Translations under genes and position numbers: made by a program
DNA from: a virus
Length of the DNA: 25,999 bases
Strand: one strand, 5' to 3'
IMG/VR virus record: IMGVR_UViG_3300051212_000523
Coordinates: 1 to 25,999 of that record
The notes under the pieces: model-generated
What the model saw: only the letters and a program-made list of their open reading frames with translations
Told to the model about the DNA's origin: nothing
Databases searched by the model: none
In this document: positions 6,610-16,266 of the stretch, piece by piece
Numbering within the stretch: the stretch's first letter is position 1
Layout of the letters: each line of letters starts with the position of its first letter

Positions 6610-9600
6610 TTAACCCTCCCTTAGAAAGTTACTAAATAACACATCAAATGCTGATTTTGCATTTGGATCTGTTATTGCTATATCTTTTAATTGTTGCAAT
6701 GTAGATTCCCTTATAATATCTCTAACCTTGATATCTCTATCAGATCTTGAGTTATAAACATTATCCTTGTTATATAGATACTCTTCGTATATATTAATCA
6801 TTTTGCGAAGTGTATTTGCTGCTGGTGTAGATATATTAGTCTCATTAAGCATACGCTTTAAATCAGTATATGCCGCTTCGCGCTTGATATTATTAGCTGC
6901 TGAGTTAGCAAATTCTTCCTGCAGTAATGGTCTTGTACTCTTAAATTCATTAGACCAAACAGACCAAGCACCCTTTATACGTTTACGTTCATCATCTGAT
7001 GTAGCATTTGCTAAGGCATTTTCATATACATCTACCTGTGTGTAGTAGTAATATTTATCTCTAGCAACAAATGACTCTTTTAGGAAATCCTCAACTAATT
7101 TACTTTGACGATATCCATTATCTTTTAAAAATTCGTAAGCATCCCAAGAGAAAGTTCCACTTTGAGGTATTAAGAATCCTGCACCTTCTGGGTATTTCTT
7201 AACTAAATCTTTGTTGTTATCTACCCAATTTGCTGCGGCATTAGATGTTTTAAATCTAGCCTGAAACTCAGGATCTGACTCATTAACTACATATGGTAGT
7301 TCATTTGGAAATAATTTTACCCAATCAGCCATAGCATCGCCTACTGGATTTGGACTACCTTTTTTGCTGTATTGATCAATTAGATTAGAGTATACTTGTT
7401 TAAAGTTAACTCTCTTATTTTCCCTAACCCAATCAGCCATATCTGACTTTAAAGTAGTAGTTGGTGCTGCTGGACTAACAAATCCAAGAACGAACCTAGT
7501 TGTTAATATACCAGTAATTGTTGATCTTAATCTCTTTTGATATTCAGCCAACTCACCAGGAGTTGCAGTTGCTGATGGAGTAAGACCTGCTGCCTCTAAG
7601 TATGTTACTGCTTTACGAAAAGCAGAGGCATATTGAGAATCTCTTTCATCTCTAGACAGAGATGATATAAAACGATTAACGTGACCCGGTAATAAAGATT
7701 GATAAAAAGATTGATTCTCGCCTATCTCACCTAACAATAATCTTTCAGTTGCTTTTATCTCTTTACCAACTGTTGCCAGTGGTTTAATTTCTGATTCTGC
7801 AACTAAACCAGCAATTCCATAAACTGTCTTCATAGAAAGACCTGCTAATGGACCGCTAAATGTTGGTAACCAAGATTCAGGATTAGCAGAAGGTGTAAGC
7901 ATACGGATATTAGATCCGAACTGCAATGGCATAGGAGCAACAAACTTATCTCCAAGACCAAATACATTTAAGACTTTATTAACTGCTCCATATATTGGTG
8001 CTAATCCTGGGTAAATAAAATATGGTTCACCCTGATCATCTCTTTGTACAAAGCCTGTATGTGTTACACCTTCATAAGTAAGCGCAATTTTACGTAATGC
8101 TTCAGGATTATATTTAGTTGTTCTATATAAACGGCGATAAGCATCTTCAGTTGCTCTATAAAAACGAGCAAAGTTACGAACAGACCAAGCTAATTGAGTT
8201 CTAACAGTAGGATTATCAACAAATGCTAGCACTCGTTCTACTGCTAACTTTTCAGAAAGATCTATTACTTGACGAGTAGCTTCTTCTGGACCAATCTTTT
8301 CAGTTAAATCATCAAGATATGGTTGTAATTCTCTACGAATATTAAATGCCGCATCTATAACTATTTGGTCCCTTGAGAAACGAGCATTAGCATCGCCTAA
8401 CCAGTCCCATAATCTAGTATTTAAGTCTGAAATTATATTACCAGATTGCATTGCTGGCATTAATTTAGGACCAGTAATAGTTCTTGGAATTTCATTAAAT
8501 GTTTTTGGTAGATAATCTAAACTAAAATCATCTGTTTTAATAACTAAGTTACCTTTATTATTTTTAACTACAACTTTATCTAATAACTTATAGTTAATAG
8601 AACCATCTGCTCTGCCAAATAAAGATCTTAAATCATCATAAATTGCAGAAGCGTGTTGACTAGATGTATAGGTAGTATCTACATAACGATCCATTTTAGG
8701 CTTTAAATCTTTAAACTTAGGATTGTCAATAAGTTCAGCCATTGCCTTTACGAAAGCACCTCTATTATCACCATAGATCTTTAATAATTTCATACCTTCT
8801 GATGCAAATTCGTCATTAGCTTTAGTCATAATTTGGAAAGCCCAAGCAAGACGACCTTCTTGATCTAATGGACTAAACTCTCCAAAAGATCCATATTGAC
8901 GAGCATAGTCTTCACCATCAATAGTAAAATCAACAGTTCTACCGTGTTTACGACTAATTTTTTTAGATCTAGAAACAAAGTCACTACCTGCGTTTAGGTT
9001 ATATGCACCCTCGCTAGCTGATTTAAGTAGATTTTCAAAATCACCATACATAGCGAATTCATAGGAATAACGATCAAAGTCATTACCAAACTTACCAGCC
9101 TGAGCATCTGAAAATTTATCCCTCAAAAGAATTTCAGCAAACGCTTTTCGTTTTGCTAATTCTTTTTCAGCAGCAGTTGTATAAAAATCATTAATGATAA
9201 GTTCTTCACCATTTTTAGTTACTTCTCGTTTGATACCTTTATCAATATCATTAAATAATCTAACAAATTTATCTTTATCTTTTGCTTTAGCATAACGATT
9301 AATCATACCTAATTGTAAATCTTTTTCTACGGTACGAATATTTGTAGCAAGTCTACGGGCTTTACCTATTTGCTTTGTTGATCTTATTAAACTACCTGGT
9401 TTAAATGTTAATTTATTAGTTCCATTTGCTAAATAAAATACATAATCTTCTAATGCGTTACGTACCGGAAAACGAGGTCCTGCCAAAGTACCAGTTACGA
9501 ATGTACTAATAACATCATCTGCTGCCTTAGTATATTGTAATCCCCAAGCATTAGCTATGAATCCATCCCTACCAGCAAAACGATCTAATTGCTGTGGAGT

Positions 9601-11400
9601 AATGAAGTTTTGACGTTCATTAATTTGATATGGATAAAGTGCAGAATCTGCACCGTTTACTTGTGATGGAAAGAAACCTTCTGGGTTAGCATCATCAAAT
9701 GATCTATTACTATATACAGCATCTCTACCAATAGCGCCAATTGTATCTAGAAGTTTACGACCATTTTGAGTGCCTCGTAGTCCTCTTAGTTCTCCAACTG
9801 CAGATTGTAGACCATTGAACATCTGACGGCGTTGACCAAGATTTGCTTGTTGATAAGCATCACCTAGTATGCGAGATGCTTGCTTTCCATAAATTAAACG
9901 AGCATAGCGCTCAAATGCAATATGCGCTTTAGGTGAAGTATGATTACCTAACTCATCCATATCTGGAATTAAGTTAAATCTACGAGAAAAATTATCAATA
10001 CGTTTATTTATAGAATATATAGAAAATTTATTAATAGGTAATTTCTCTGCTGCCTTAATTCTTTCAGCAGTTCTAGCACCAGCCTGCGCTGCGGTTTCAT
10101 CACCTCGGCCAACTAAAGATTGAATAGCTGCTTCTTGTGAAGATATACCTCTAGAGTCTGCCTCATCAAAAACTATATTACGTAAGAAGTCTGTAGCATC
10201 TTCATTAAGGCTAAATATTCTTGTACCTTTTGTATATAGATCTACTCTTGCCTTGCGAAATTTACTAAGCCTAGGCATAACCTTTATTTGTAATCCAGCT
10301 TGGCCATAGAATAAAGGTTGAATACGTTCAGCATTTGTCAAAAATGCTTTGGCTGTATTTACATCTAATACACCATCAAAATCTTTTTTAGCAAAATCTA
10401 ATAAAGCATCATCTACACCAGTACCAACAAATGCTGGGTTTAATCTACGTAAACGATCAGTATTAACTGCTATCTCTATAGCATCTTCTGCTTTACGAGC
10501 TTTGGTTAGATTATCTAAACCTTTAGTATATTCAGTCCAAAATCTATTTACTGAATCATACTTAAATGCTTCTTCAACTTTATTAGCATTACCAATAGTT
10601 TTAGTTAGGGCAAATTTTCCAGCATAATATATTTTAGCAATTTTACCTAATACAATAGTAGGATCTAGGAATATTCTAAACGCTGCATCACCAGTACCAG
10701 ATATCCAACTATATAAACCACTTTTACCTTCTAGATCTTCTGGAAGAAATATATTTGCTATATCTCTACCAAATGAATACTTAGCAGCATTTACCTTGGC
10801 TATAGCATCTTCTAATAACTTATCTTCACCTCTAGCACCATCTGCTGCTATTTTCTTTTGTTTATCATTTTGAGCAGTTGCAATAATTTGATCTAGTGGA
10901 ATACCTGCTGAAATTTGCTGTGCTACATATACGCGATCTTGACCGTATAGTTGTACTGCTTTATTTATACGATCTGGATTAAACGTTTGCTCACCATTAG
11001 CGCCTGATTTTTTCCAAGCAGTTGCTAAATCTACATCCTGCCCTACGGCAATTCTGCCAGTACGATATGCTCTAGTTACTTGATCAGATGCCCAGTTAGC
11101 AGCTTTAAAAACTTCCTTTATTGGTTCAACTACTGGCTTTATTAACCAACTACCGGCTTTCATTAAGAAACCCTGTCCTGGAGTATCCTCTTCAGAACCA
11201 AAGAATTGTGCCATCTTTGTTTGTTGATTAACAGGTAATTGTTTAAACTCTATAGCAGCAATAGATTCTGGTAAATTTGACAAAGACGTAAAAGAAGAAT
11301 ACATCTCCTCAAGAGAGTTAATTTCATTCTTTTGTGCTGATGTCAAGCCTGCTTTATTAGCAGCTTGATACAAATTACCCTTATTAATATTTTGGGCCAT
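6610..11400 (-). CDS. Giant 1596 aa virion protein, probable ejected internal protein
   Basis: This is the largest gene of the window. It is mainly helical with many Lys, Arg, Asp and Tyr residues. Near the N-terminus is a segment with some hydrophobic character (SWLIKPVVEPIKEVFKAANW). Around residues 1120-1200 there is an Arg/Tyr-rich region (NFARFYRATEDAYRRLYRT), then Gly/Pro/hydrophobic segments (PGLAPIYGAVNKVLNVFGLG; GPLAGLSMKTVYGIAGLVAE) that could contact membrane. I see no lysozyme, transglycosylase, protease or polymerase motif. ATG 11400 shares a base with the previous stop and has AGAGGAC 6 nt upstream. Its size and its place with the 380 and 444 aa proteins suggest an ejectosome-like role. 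A tape-measure role cannot be excluded, although no tape-measure heptad or tail-chaperone pair is present. Confidence 0.6.
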   Translation of the reverse strand: MAQNINKGNLYQAANKAGLTSAQKNEINSLEEMYSSFTSLSNLPESIAAIEFKQLPVNQQTKMAQFFGSEEDTPGQGFLMKAGSWLIKPVVEPIKEVFKAANWASDQVTRAYRTGRIAVGQDVDLATAWKKSGANGEQTFNPDRINKAVQLYGQDRVYVAQQISAGIPLDQIIATAQNDKQKKIAADGARGEDKLLEDAIAKVNAAKYSFGRDIANIFLPEDLEGKSGLYSWISGTGDAAFRIFLDPTIVLGKIAKIYYAGKFALTKTIGNANKVEEAFKYDSVNRFWTEYTKGLDNLTKARKAEDAIEIAVNTDRLRRLNPAFVGTGVDDALLDFAKKDFDGVLDVNTAKAFLTNAERIQPLFYGQAGLQIKVMPRLSKFRKARVDLYTKGTRIFSLNEDATDFLRNIVFDEADSRGISSQEAAIQSLVGRGDETAAQAGARTAERIKAAEKLPINKFSIYSINKRIDNFSRRFNLIPDMDELGNHTSPKAHIAFERYARLIYGKQASRILGDAYQQANLGQRRQMFNGLQSAVGELRGLRGTQNGRKLLDTIGAIGRDAVYSNRSFDDANPEGFFPSQVNGADSALYPYQINERQNFITPQQLDRFAGRDGFIANAWGLQYTKAADDVISTFVTGTLAGPRFPVRNALEDYVFYLANGTNKLTFKPGSLIRSTKQIGKARRLATNIRTVEKDLQLGMINRYAKAKDKDKFVRLFNDIDKGIKREVTKNGEELIINDFYTTAAEKELAKRKAFAEILLRDKFSDAQAGKFGNDFDRYSYEFAMYGDFENLLKSASEGAYNLNAGSDFVSRSKKISRKHGRTVDFTIDGEDYARQYGSFGEFSPLDQEGRLAWAFQIMTKANDEFASEGMKLLKIYGDNRGAFVKAMAELIDNPKFKDLKPKMDRYVDTTYTSSQHASAIYDDLRSLFGRADGSINYKLLDKVVVKNNKGNLVIKTDDFSLDYLPKTFNEIPRTITGPKLMPAMQSGNIISDLNTRLWDWLGDANARFSRDQIVIDAAFNIRRELQPYLDDLTEKIGPEEATRQVIDLSEKLAVERVLAFVDNPTVRTQLAWSVRNFARFYRATEDAYRRLYRTTKYNPEALRKIALTYEGVTHTGFVQRDDQGEPYFIYPGLAPIYGAVNKVLNVFGLGDKFVAPMPLQFGSNIRMLTPSANPESWLPTFSGPLAGLSMKTVYGIAGLVAESEIKPLATVGKEIKATERLLLGEIGENQSFYQSLLPGHVNRFISSLSRDERDSQYASAFRKAVTYLEAAGLTPSATATPGELAEYQKRLRSTITGILTTRFVLGFVSPAAPTTTLKSDMADWVRENKRVNFKQVYSNLIDQYSKKGSPNPVGDAMADWVKLFPNELPYVVNESDPEFQARFKTSNAAANWVDNNKDLVKKYPEGAGFLIPQSGTFSWDAYEFLKDNGYRQSKLVEDFLKESFVARDKYYYYTQVDVYENALANATSDDERKRIKGAWSVWSNEFKSTRPLLQEEFANSAANNIKREAAYTDLKRMLNETNISTPAANTLRKMINIYEEYLYNKDNVYNSRSDRDIKVRDIIRESTLQQLKDIAITDPNAKSAFDVLFSNFLREG

Positions 11401-11792
11401 TAAAGTCCTCTAGATAAAGCCTGCTCGTATAAAGCAGCAATTTCTCCATTTGTATCATATGGCAACATTTGAGCAAGTGTTTGAGATAAAGATTCTTTTT
11501 GTCTCATTTGATTCATCATTAATACTTCTGTACCGCCACCATCGCCAGGTTTTACACCTGTTGTAATAGGTTCATCTTTACGCTCTGATGGAGAAAATAA
11601 TGGTGTTACTGGGGTTAATGGATTTCTAGGTCTTCCACCAACATTATCATCAGACCCGGTTGTTTTTGCTAATGGTATTTGTTTTTTAATAGCATTAGTT
11701 TCTATACCTTCGCCATAATATGATGAAGGTAAATCTGTTCTTTTGGAGAATTTACCAGGACCTGATGCGCCTGCTAATGGACCTCTTGCCAT
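11400..11792 (-). CDS. Virion-region protein, MARGPLAGASGPGKF type
   Basis: The protein has 130 aa from ATG 11792, which has AAAGGAGG 5 nt upstream; an earlier in-frame start lies inside the neighbouring gene and lacks a ribosome site. The N-terminus (residues 1-20, rich in Gly, Pro and Arg, GPLAGASGPGKFSKRTD) and PVTPLFSPSERKDEPITTG are typical of a small Pro/Gly-rich actinophage protein often next to portal genes. A helical C-terminus (SLSQTLAQMLP, then EIAALYEQAL) follows. It probably binds the portal or internal proteins; function unknown. Confidence 0.65.
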   Translation of the reverse strand: MARGPLAGASGPGKFSKRTDLPSSYYGEGIETNAIKKQIPLAKTTGSDDNVGGRPRNPLTPVTPLFSPSERKDEPITTGVKPGDGGGTEVLMMNQMRQKESLSQTLAQMLPYDTNGEIAALYEQALSRGL

Positions 11793-11998
11793 TACTCCTC
11801 CTTTAAAGTTTCTAAATCTTGTGAAAATTCTTGCCAAACTTTTTCTTCTTGGCTTTTCTGAGTTGAATGATAGATAGCTAATTGGTGCAGATCATCTGCA
11901 AGTGCTTCTATTACTGATGTTAAATTTAAAAAGAATCCTGATATTATTACTAAGTAATCAGACAATCGCACTGGGCGATTTAGGTTATTATCTTTCAC
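11792..11998 (-). CDS. Small protein with hydrophobic helix, 68 aa
   Basis: GTG 11998 is preceded by AGGAG at 6 nt. The N-terminal half has a moderately hydrophobic run (DYLVIISGFFLNLTSVIEAL) that could be a membrane or amphipathic helix; the C-terminal half is acidic and Gln-rich (KSQEEKVWQEFSQDLETLKEE). The stop/start TAATG junction at 11792 couples it to the next gene. I do not recognise the family. Confidence 0.6.
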   Translation of the reverse strand: MKDNNLNRPVRLSDYLVIISGFFLNLTSVIEALADDLHQLAIYHSTQKSQEEKVWQEFSQDLETLKEE

Positions 11999-12024
11999 CC
12001 AGTGCTCCTGTCATTTAAAATAAT

Positions 12025-12153
12025 TTAAGCCTTCTTACCCTTACGACCTGCTGGTGTATATCCAAAATATACTTTTCCAGCACCTGGCTTTGCTGTGTTC
12101 TTGCCCTCTACAGGCTTTGCTTCAGTAGCCTTTGCTCTTGATCCTTTGTTCAT
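12025..12153 (-). CDS. 42 aa basic peptide before the portal's downstream genes
   Basis: It runs MNKGSRAKATEAKPVEGKNT and ends KVYFGYTPAGRKGKKA. Upstream, GGGGGTG lies about 6 nt before the ATG. Many Lys and Gly residues with a single aromatic core YFGYTP make it look like a short, mostly unfolded DNA- or capsid-binding peptide, similar in composition to the cluster at 701-1669. The 26 nt between it and the 68 aa gene holds that gene's ribosome site. Confidence 0.6.
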   Translation of the reverse strand: MNKGSRAKATEAKPVEGKNTAKPGAGKVYFGYTPAGRKGKKA

Positions 12154-12169
12154 TTATTCACCCCCTTGA

Positions 12170-13924
12170 TTATGCTGCTCCGCCAATAGAGGCGAGTAGT
12201 TGTGCGATATCTGGTCTTGGACCAGCAGTAGGGGCCTCTCCGGTTTGTTGTTCTGGAGTTGGCTGCGAGGCAGGAACGGGGGCCGCTCCCACTGCTGGAA
12301 TAGTAGGTTGCTCTGGAAGTGCTGGTGTTACCGGTACTTCTGGTTGTGGTTCTGGTGCAAAAGCCTTTTCAATAACAGTTTCTAGTTGTAAACCTTTTTG
12401 TCTACCTTGGATTACTTCAGCAATTCTTGAAATGATTTGAGATGGGTCTTGACCTTGGGCAGCAAGTGCGGGAATAGCTTGTGCATACTGAGCAACAGCA
12501 ACCCTAAGAGAATCACGCATTTCTTCAATGTCAACCCTTTGTTCTTCTTGCGTAACATTTAACTCCATTGGAATTTCTCGGCGTACATAATCACGGGACA
12601 CTAACTTATCGCTACGCATTTGTAGTAATGCGATGATGGCTCGGTTAGGATCCATACCAGACATAATGCCATAACGTACATCTACACCATACTCGCCTTT
12701 AATATCACGAGATGGAATATATTTCATTGTGTAAGGTGTACCATCATCAGTACCTTTAATAGTCTTGGTCATATTACCAAAGATCTTCTCATCTACTTCA
12801 AAGCAGATTGATACTAACTCTTGGAATAACCTAGCAAACTGTGCCTGTGCTGCTTTAACCTGTGTATCAAAGCCTGCTTGTAGTGCTTGTACACCACGAC
12901 CTGTAACAACGGAGGCATCAATATTACCTGAACGAGATTCAGGGTAACGAGAACCTAATCTTAACTCTCGTTCTAATACACCAGACTCAGTAAATACACC
13001 TGCTGGTAATTCTAATGGAACTCTACGAATACCTTGTGGGTTGGCAGATCTCATAATTGAATCTGGACCAAGTGCTAACTCTTGTACATCTTGTGGAATA
13101 GCAATAGGTGCTTGAATAGATTTCTCTGCTGCCTGTATTTGTAATACTGCAAAACGAGCACGGGCTAGTTGTACTGACAATACATCATCAAACTGACCAC
13201 GAGCTTCACCATCTAGGGATGATCTAGTTGCTACTCTTGCTAAACACTTACCTACTGGGTTAGGTGTATTAGATAAAACTAAGTTATTACGCTCTGGTAT
13301 AAAGATTAAATCTTGGTCTTTGTCGTGGTATCTAACAATAGATAGATAAGGGGATGCGTAAGAATAAACACTCTTACCAACTATCTGATCGTAGAACTCA
13401 GGATATTGGGTTGCAATAGTCTCAGCATCAGATGCAATAAGTTGTGATATGGATAGGCAACGACCAAATCTATCTACCTCAGGATATACACCAAAAGGAT
13501 TTAGTATTCTAATTCTAGGATTGTTTGTCTCATAATCCATCTCTACTATTGCAGGTAGTAGACCATAGGTATTAAAGTAATCAGCACCTTGATACATCTG
13601 AATCTGTAAATCAGATGATGATACGTAGTAATTGGCTATCCTAGTTCTAATATCAGCAGCACGGCGCTGTGAGTCAGAAACCATATTAGTTGCTGCACAG
13701 TTAAAGGATGGCAGTGGTGCCATTACCTCCGCTAGATCTCTAGCTGCTACGTCAATAAAGTTTGCTACTAGAGGTTTAGGATAATCCTCTGAAAACATCG
13801 CTGGATATACTTTTGATATATCACCTTGGCGCACAGATAGAACATCTCGCATCCGTTGATCACGGGCTGCATAACGGGTTTTCAACCGATCTATCTTTGA
13901 GACTACCTCTTTAGTAGATAGCAA
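12170..13924 (-). CDS. Portal protein
   Basis: The protein has 584 aa. Portal proteins form the dodecameric ring at one capsid vertex through which DNA is packaged and ejected. The size, the position one gene after the terminase, the N-terminal helices with an Arg-rich stretch (residues 10-30), the middle RILNPFGVYPEVDRFGR segment and the long helical region with SRYPESRSGNIDASVVTGRG and QAQFARLFQELVSICFEVDEKIFG match phage portal architecture. The last ~80 residues are Pro/Ala/Gln-rich and disordered. Start is TTG 13924 with AGGG upstream, just 2 nt after the previous stop. The assignment rests on position and fold impression more than on a signature motif. Confidence 0.8.
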   Translation of the reverse strand: MLSTKEVVSKIDRLKTRYAARDQRMRDVLSVRQGDISKVYPAMFSEDYPKPLVANFIDVAARDLAEVMAPLPSFNCAATNMVSDSQRRAADIRTRIANYYVSSSDLQIQMYQGADYFNTYGLLPAIVEMDYETNNPRIRILNPFGVYPEVDRFGRCLSISQLIASDAETIATQYPEFYDQIVGKSVYSYASPYLSIVRYHDKDQDLIFIPERNNLVLSNTPNPVGKCLARVATRSSLDGEARGQFDDVLSVQLARARFAVLQIQAAEKSIQAPIAIPQDVQELALGPDSIMRSANPQGIRRVPLELPAGVFTESGVLERELRLGSRYPESRSGNIDASVVTGRGVQALQAGFDTQVKAAQAQFARLFQELVSICFEVDEKIFGNMTKTIKGTDDGTPYTMKYIPSRDIKGEYGVDVRYGIMSGMDPNRAIIALLQMRSDKLVSRDYVRREIPMELNVTQEEQRVDIEEMRDSLRVAVAQYAQAIPALAAQGQDPSQIISRIAEVIQGRQKGLQLETVIEKAFAPEPQPEVPVTPALPEQPTIPAVGAAPVPASQPTPEQQTGEAPTAGPRPDIAQLLASIGGAA

Positions 13925-13926
13925 TA

Positions 13927-14385
13927 TTATTTACCCTGTCTCTTTTTCTTTTCTTTATCCGCAGAATAAATCGCACCACCAAGTATTGCAGTAGCGGTTG
14001 CTCCCTTTACTGCGCCTGTTTTGTTACCACGCTTATTCCCAAGCATATAAGAATATTCTTCACGTTCTTGTTGACGAAGTTTACGAGTCTTAGCGGCTTT
14101 CTTTGCAGCCTCGACTTTATCTAAATCTTTTGATTTAAGAGACTCTGCCGCTTTGTTCTGATCGCTAATTTTTTTACGTTCTAACTTACTAAGCTCTTTG
14201 CCACGATAAGAAGTTGATTCAATTTTAGGTTTATTTTTAGATATAGAACCAGTTTTTGTTATGCCACTTTTAGTTTTTCTAACAGTAACAACAGCACGTT
14301 GAGATGCTTTTTTAGCTATTTCTTTAGTTGCTTTTTTTGCTATCGCTCTTGCTGCAACTCCTGCTGCTATAAGTGGTACTGCCAT
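13927..14385 (-). CDS. Basic 152 aa protein between terminase and portal
   Basis: It has an Ala-rich N-terminus (VPLIAAGVAARAIAKKATKEI) that could be an amphipathic helix, then a very basic, Ser/Lys-rich middle, a charged coiled-coil stretch (residues 75-110) and a second Ala/Gly-rich segment (GAVKGATATAILGGAIYSAD). An AAGGAG site lies 6 nt before ATG 14385. It could be a packaging accessory factor, an internal protein or a membrane-active peptide. No known family recognised. Confidence 0.6.
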   Translation of the reverse strand: MAVPLIAAGVAARAIAKKATKEIAKKASQRAVVTVRKTKSGITKTGSISKNKPKIESTSYRGKELSKLERKKISDQNKAAESLKSKDLDKVEAAKKAAKTRKLRQQEREEYSYMLGNKRGNKTGAVKGATATAILGGAIYSADKEKKKRQGK

Positions 14386-14394
14386 TTTAACTCC

Positions 14395-16257
14395 TTAAAT
14401 AAATGTACGTTCTTTTTCTGCAAACAGTTCATCTAGATTGACGACTGTTCTTTTGTTTTTTTCATATCTTGATAGGAATGGATTTTTAAGATGGTGTGTC
14501 TGATACTTACCATAGTTAAGCATCTCTCTTGCTCTAATCTCACAGAACCAAAGAGCCATTACCATATCGGTCTTACCCTTAGTCGTAGGCGACCAAGTTA
14601 TTAACTGCTCTATTAGAGCCTTAATATTTTCAGTTTGATCTGATGGTAGGTGAATTAGATTATCTCGGTGGTGCTTACCATCGTGTTGTTTAGTACCAAA
14701 TAAACTAGCCATAGATGCAACACCAAAACCTGCATCCCATTTATTACTACCGGTATGGTGCTCTTTAAACTGTACACCCTTAGATGCTAGGTGTTGTCTG
14801 ATACCTTCATCCTGAGTTAAGAAGGATTGAAATGCGTTCTTCTCAACTATCCACTCACTAGGTGAGTACAGAGATGTCCAGTCAAATATTAAATTTCTAA
14901 TAGCAGCAGGGCTAGGTCTAGTAATCTTAATAGCATCTACAATATAACGTTTACTAGTAGATCGATCTATTGCATAGCAGATAGCTGCAGTATCACCTAT
15001 CATTGCTGGGTCTAATCCACAGATATAGGTAAAGCCATTTAAATCTCTTGGGTGTCCTGGATGACCTGCGGTTAACTTACCTGCTTTACGCATACCATCT
15101 ATTGAGCCACGAACACATACCGGATCAAAGGCGGCATCATCTGAGATATCTTGTTGCTGATAAATAAGTGCCCAGGTGGAAGCATCCATAGATTGGCGCT
15201 CATTGTAAAGATTGCGCCCATTCCATCTAGGATAAAGTTTAGTTACTGGGTCCTGCTCTTTTTCCTCCTGACCATCAAATGGTTGATCAGAGGCTGGCCA
15301 TAATGTAACCCAATCATCGGGTTTATCATTAGCTTCTAATAATGCTGGCATTGCAAGGTAGGTCCAAGGGACTAGACCTGCAGGGTATCTATCAGGATTT
15401 CTAATCTCTTTGTATAGATCAACTGCGGCAACGCGGGTACCGATAATAATTAATTTACCGGTGGGGTTAAGACGGGACCGGACATCTTGAGTTAACCACT
15501 TAATCTGTCGTTCAAAATCATTAGCGTTAGATAAAGTTACCGCATCATCTACAATAATCATATCGGCACGCTTACCGTAGATCTGACCGCCAATACCAAC
15601 TGCTTCTAGGTTTGGGTCCTTTTCGCTAGACTCTCGTAACTCATCACCGAAGGTAACTCTAGTTGCTTGCCAAGAGGCGCTCTTAGATTTAAACCCAACC
15701 CCTGCAGCATAGGCAGTTTGTAACTCCTCATAGGATGGGTGGGTTAAGCGTTGTTTAATAGCATATAGAAAATCACCGGCAAGACGTTGAGTCTGGGAAA
15801 CTATTAAAACTCTAAAGTTAGGATTTTTACAAACCTGCCAAGTTACGTAATCGATTGTAATAGTCATCGACTTGGCGTGGTTAGGTGGAATATTTATCAG
15901 GATGCGATTATTGCCAATACCTGGTTCATACTTCATTGAAGGGTGTAACCAAGATGGCTGTCTACCTTCAATCACATCAACTAGGTTTTGTTGATGGGCA
16001 AAGGTCTTATTATGTAAGAAACGCTGCCTGAAGGTAGCAAAGGAAATCTCTTCAGTATCACCAGAGGCGAAGTTTTTATCCCGTAAACCTAACCTAGTTC
16101 GATCAACCTTATCAGCAAATATCTTATCGGTTCTACGGTAGTACTCGTAGGTCTTCATAGATTTACCGGCGGAGGCACAGGCTTGCTCTATTGTCATAGC
16201 CTCAGCTACACAATTTAAAATAATCCGCTTAGCAATATCTGCGGAGTTCTCAGTCAT
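14395..16257 (-). CDS. terL: Terminase large subunit (packaging ATPase/nuclease)
   Basis: The protein has 620 aa from ATG 16257, which has AAGGAG 5 nt upstream; a longer in-frame start at 16326 has no ribosome site. It cuts and pumps phage DNA into the head. Walker A-like PPNHAKSMT lies at residues 124-132, Walker B DMIIVDD at 232-238, and a coupling motif KLIIIGTR at 268-275. The RNase H-like nuclease follows with acidic residues at D416 (CGLDPAM), E472 (WIVEKNAF) and D564 (KTDMVMAL). Residues 1-60 before the ATPase contain a helix-turn-helix-like segment (TIEQACASAGKSMKTYEYYR) similar to small-terminase DNA-binding domains, and no separate terS is seen in the window. Walker A lacks the classic G-x-G-K, and Walker B ends DD, as seen in some phage terminases. 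Confidence 0.92.
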   Translation of the reverse strand: MTENSADIAKRIILNCVAEAMTIEQACASAGKSMKTYEYYRRTDKIFADKVDRTRLGLRDKNFASGDTEEISFATFRQRFLHNKTFAHQQNLVDVIEGRQPSWLHPSMKYEPGIGNNRILINIPPNHAKSMTITIDYVTWQVCKNPNFRVLIVSQTQRLAGDFLYAIKQRLTHPSYEELQTAYAAGVGFKSKSASWQATRVTFGDELRESSEKDPNLEAVGIGGQIYGKRADMIIVDDAVTLSNANDFERQIKWLTQDVRSRLNPTGKLIIIGTRVAAVDLYKEIRNPDRYPAGLVPWTYLAMPALLEANDKPDDWVTLWPASDQPFDGQEEKEQDPVTKLYPRWNGRNLYNERQSMDASTWALIYQQQDISDDAAFDPVCVRGSIDGMRKAGKLTAGHPGHPRDLNGFTYICGLDPAMIGDTAAICYAIDRSTSKRYIVDAIKITRPSPAAIRNLIFDWTSLYSPSEWIVEKNAFQSFLTQDEGIRQHLASKGVQFKEHHTGSNKWDAGFGVASMASLFGTKQHDGKHHRDNLIHLPSDQTENIKALIEQLITWSPTTKGKTDMVMALWFCEIRAREMLNYGKYQTHHLKNPFLSRYEKNKRTVVNLDELFAEKERTFI

Positions 16258-16266
16258 TAATCTCCT

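Noticed and set aside
10349-10627. Plus-strand open frame opposite the 1596 aa gene
   Set aside because: It is antisense to a long coding gene, has no ribosome site, and its composition is that of a complement shadow. The same applies to 6767-7045 and 4869-5105.
12132-12440. Plus-strand frames (12132-12440, 12200-12385, 12765-12947) opposite the portal gene
   Set aside because: They are antisense to the Pro/Ala-rich end and middle of the portal and lack start signals; the Cys/Gly-rich translation is an artefact of the complementary codons.
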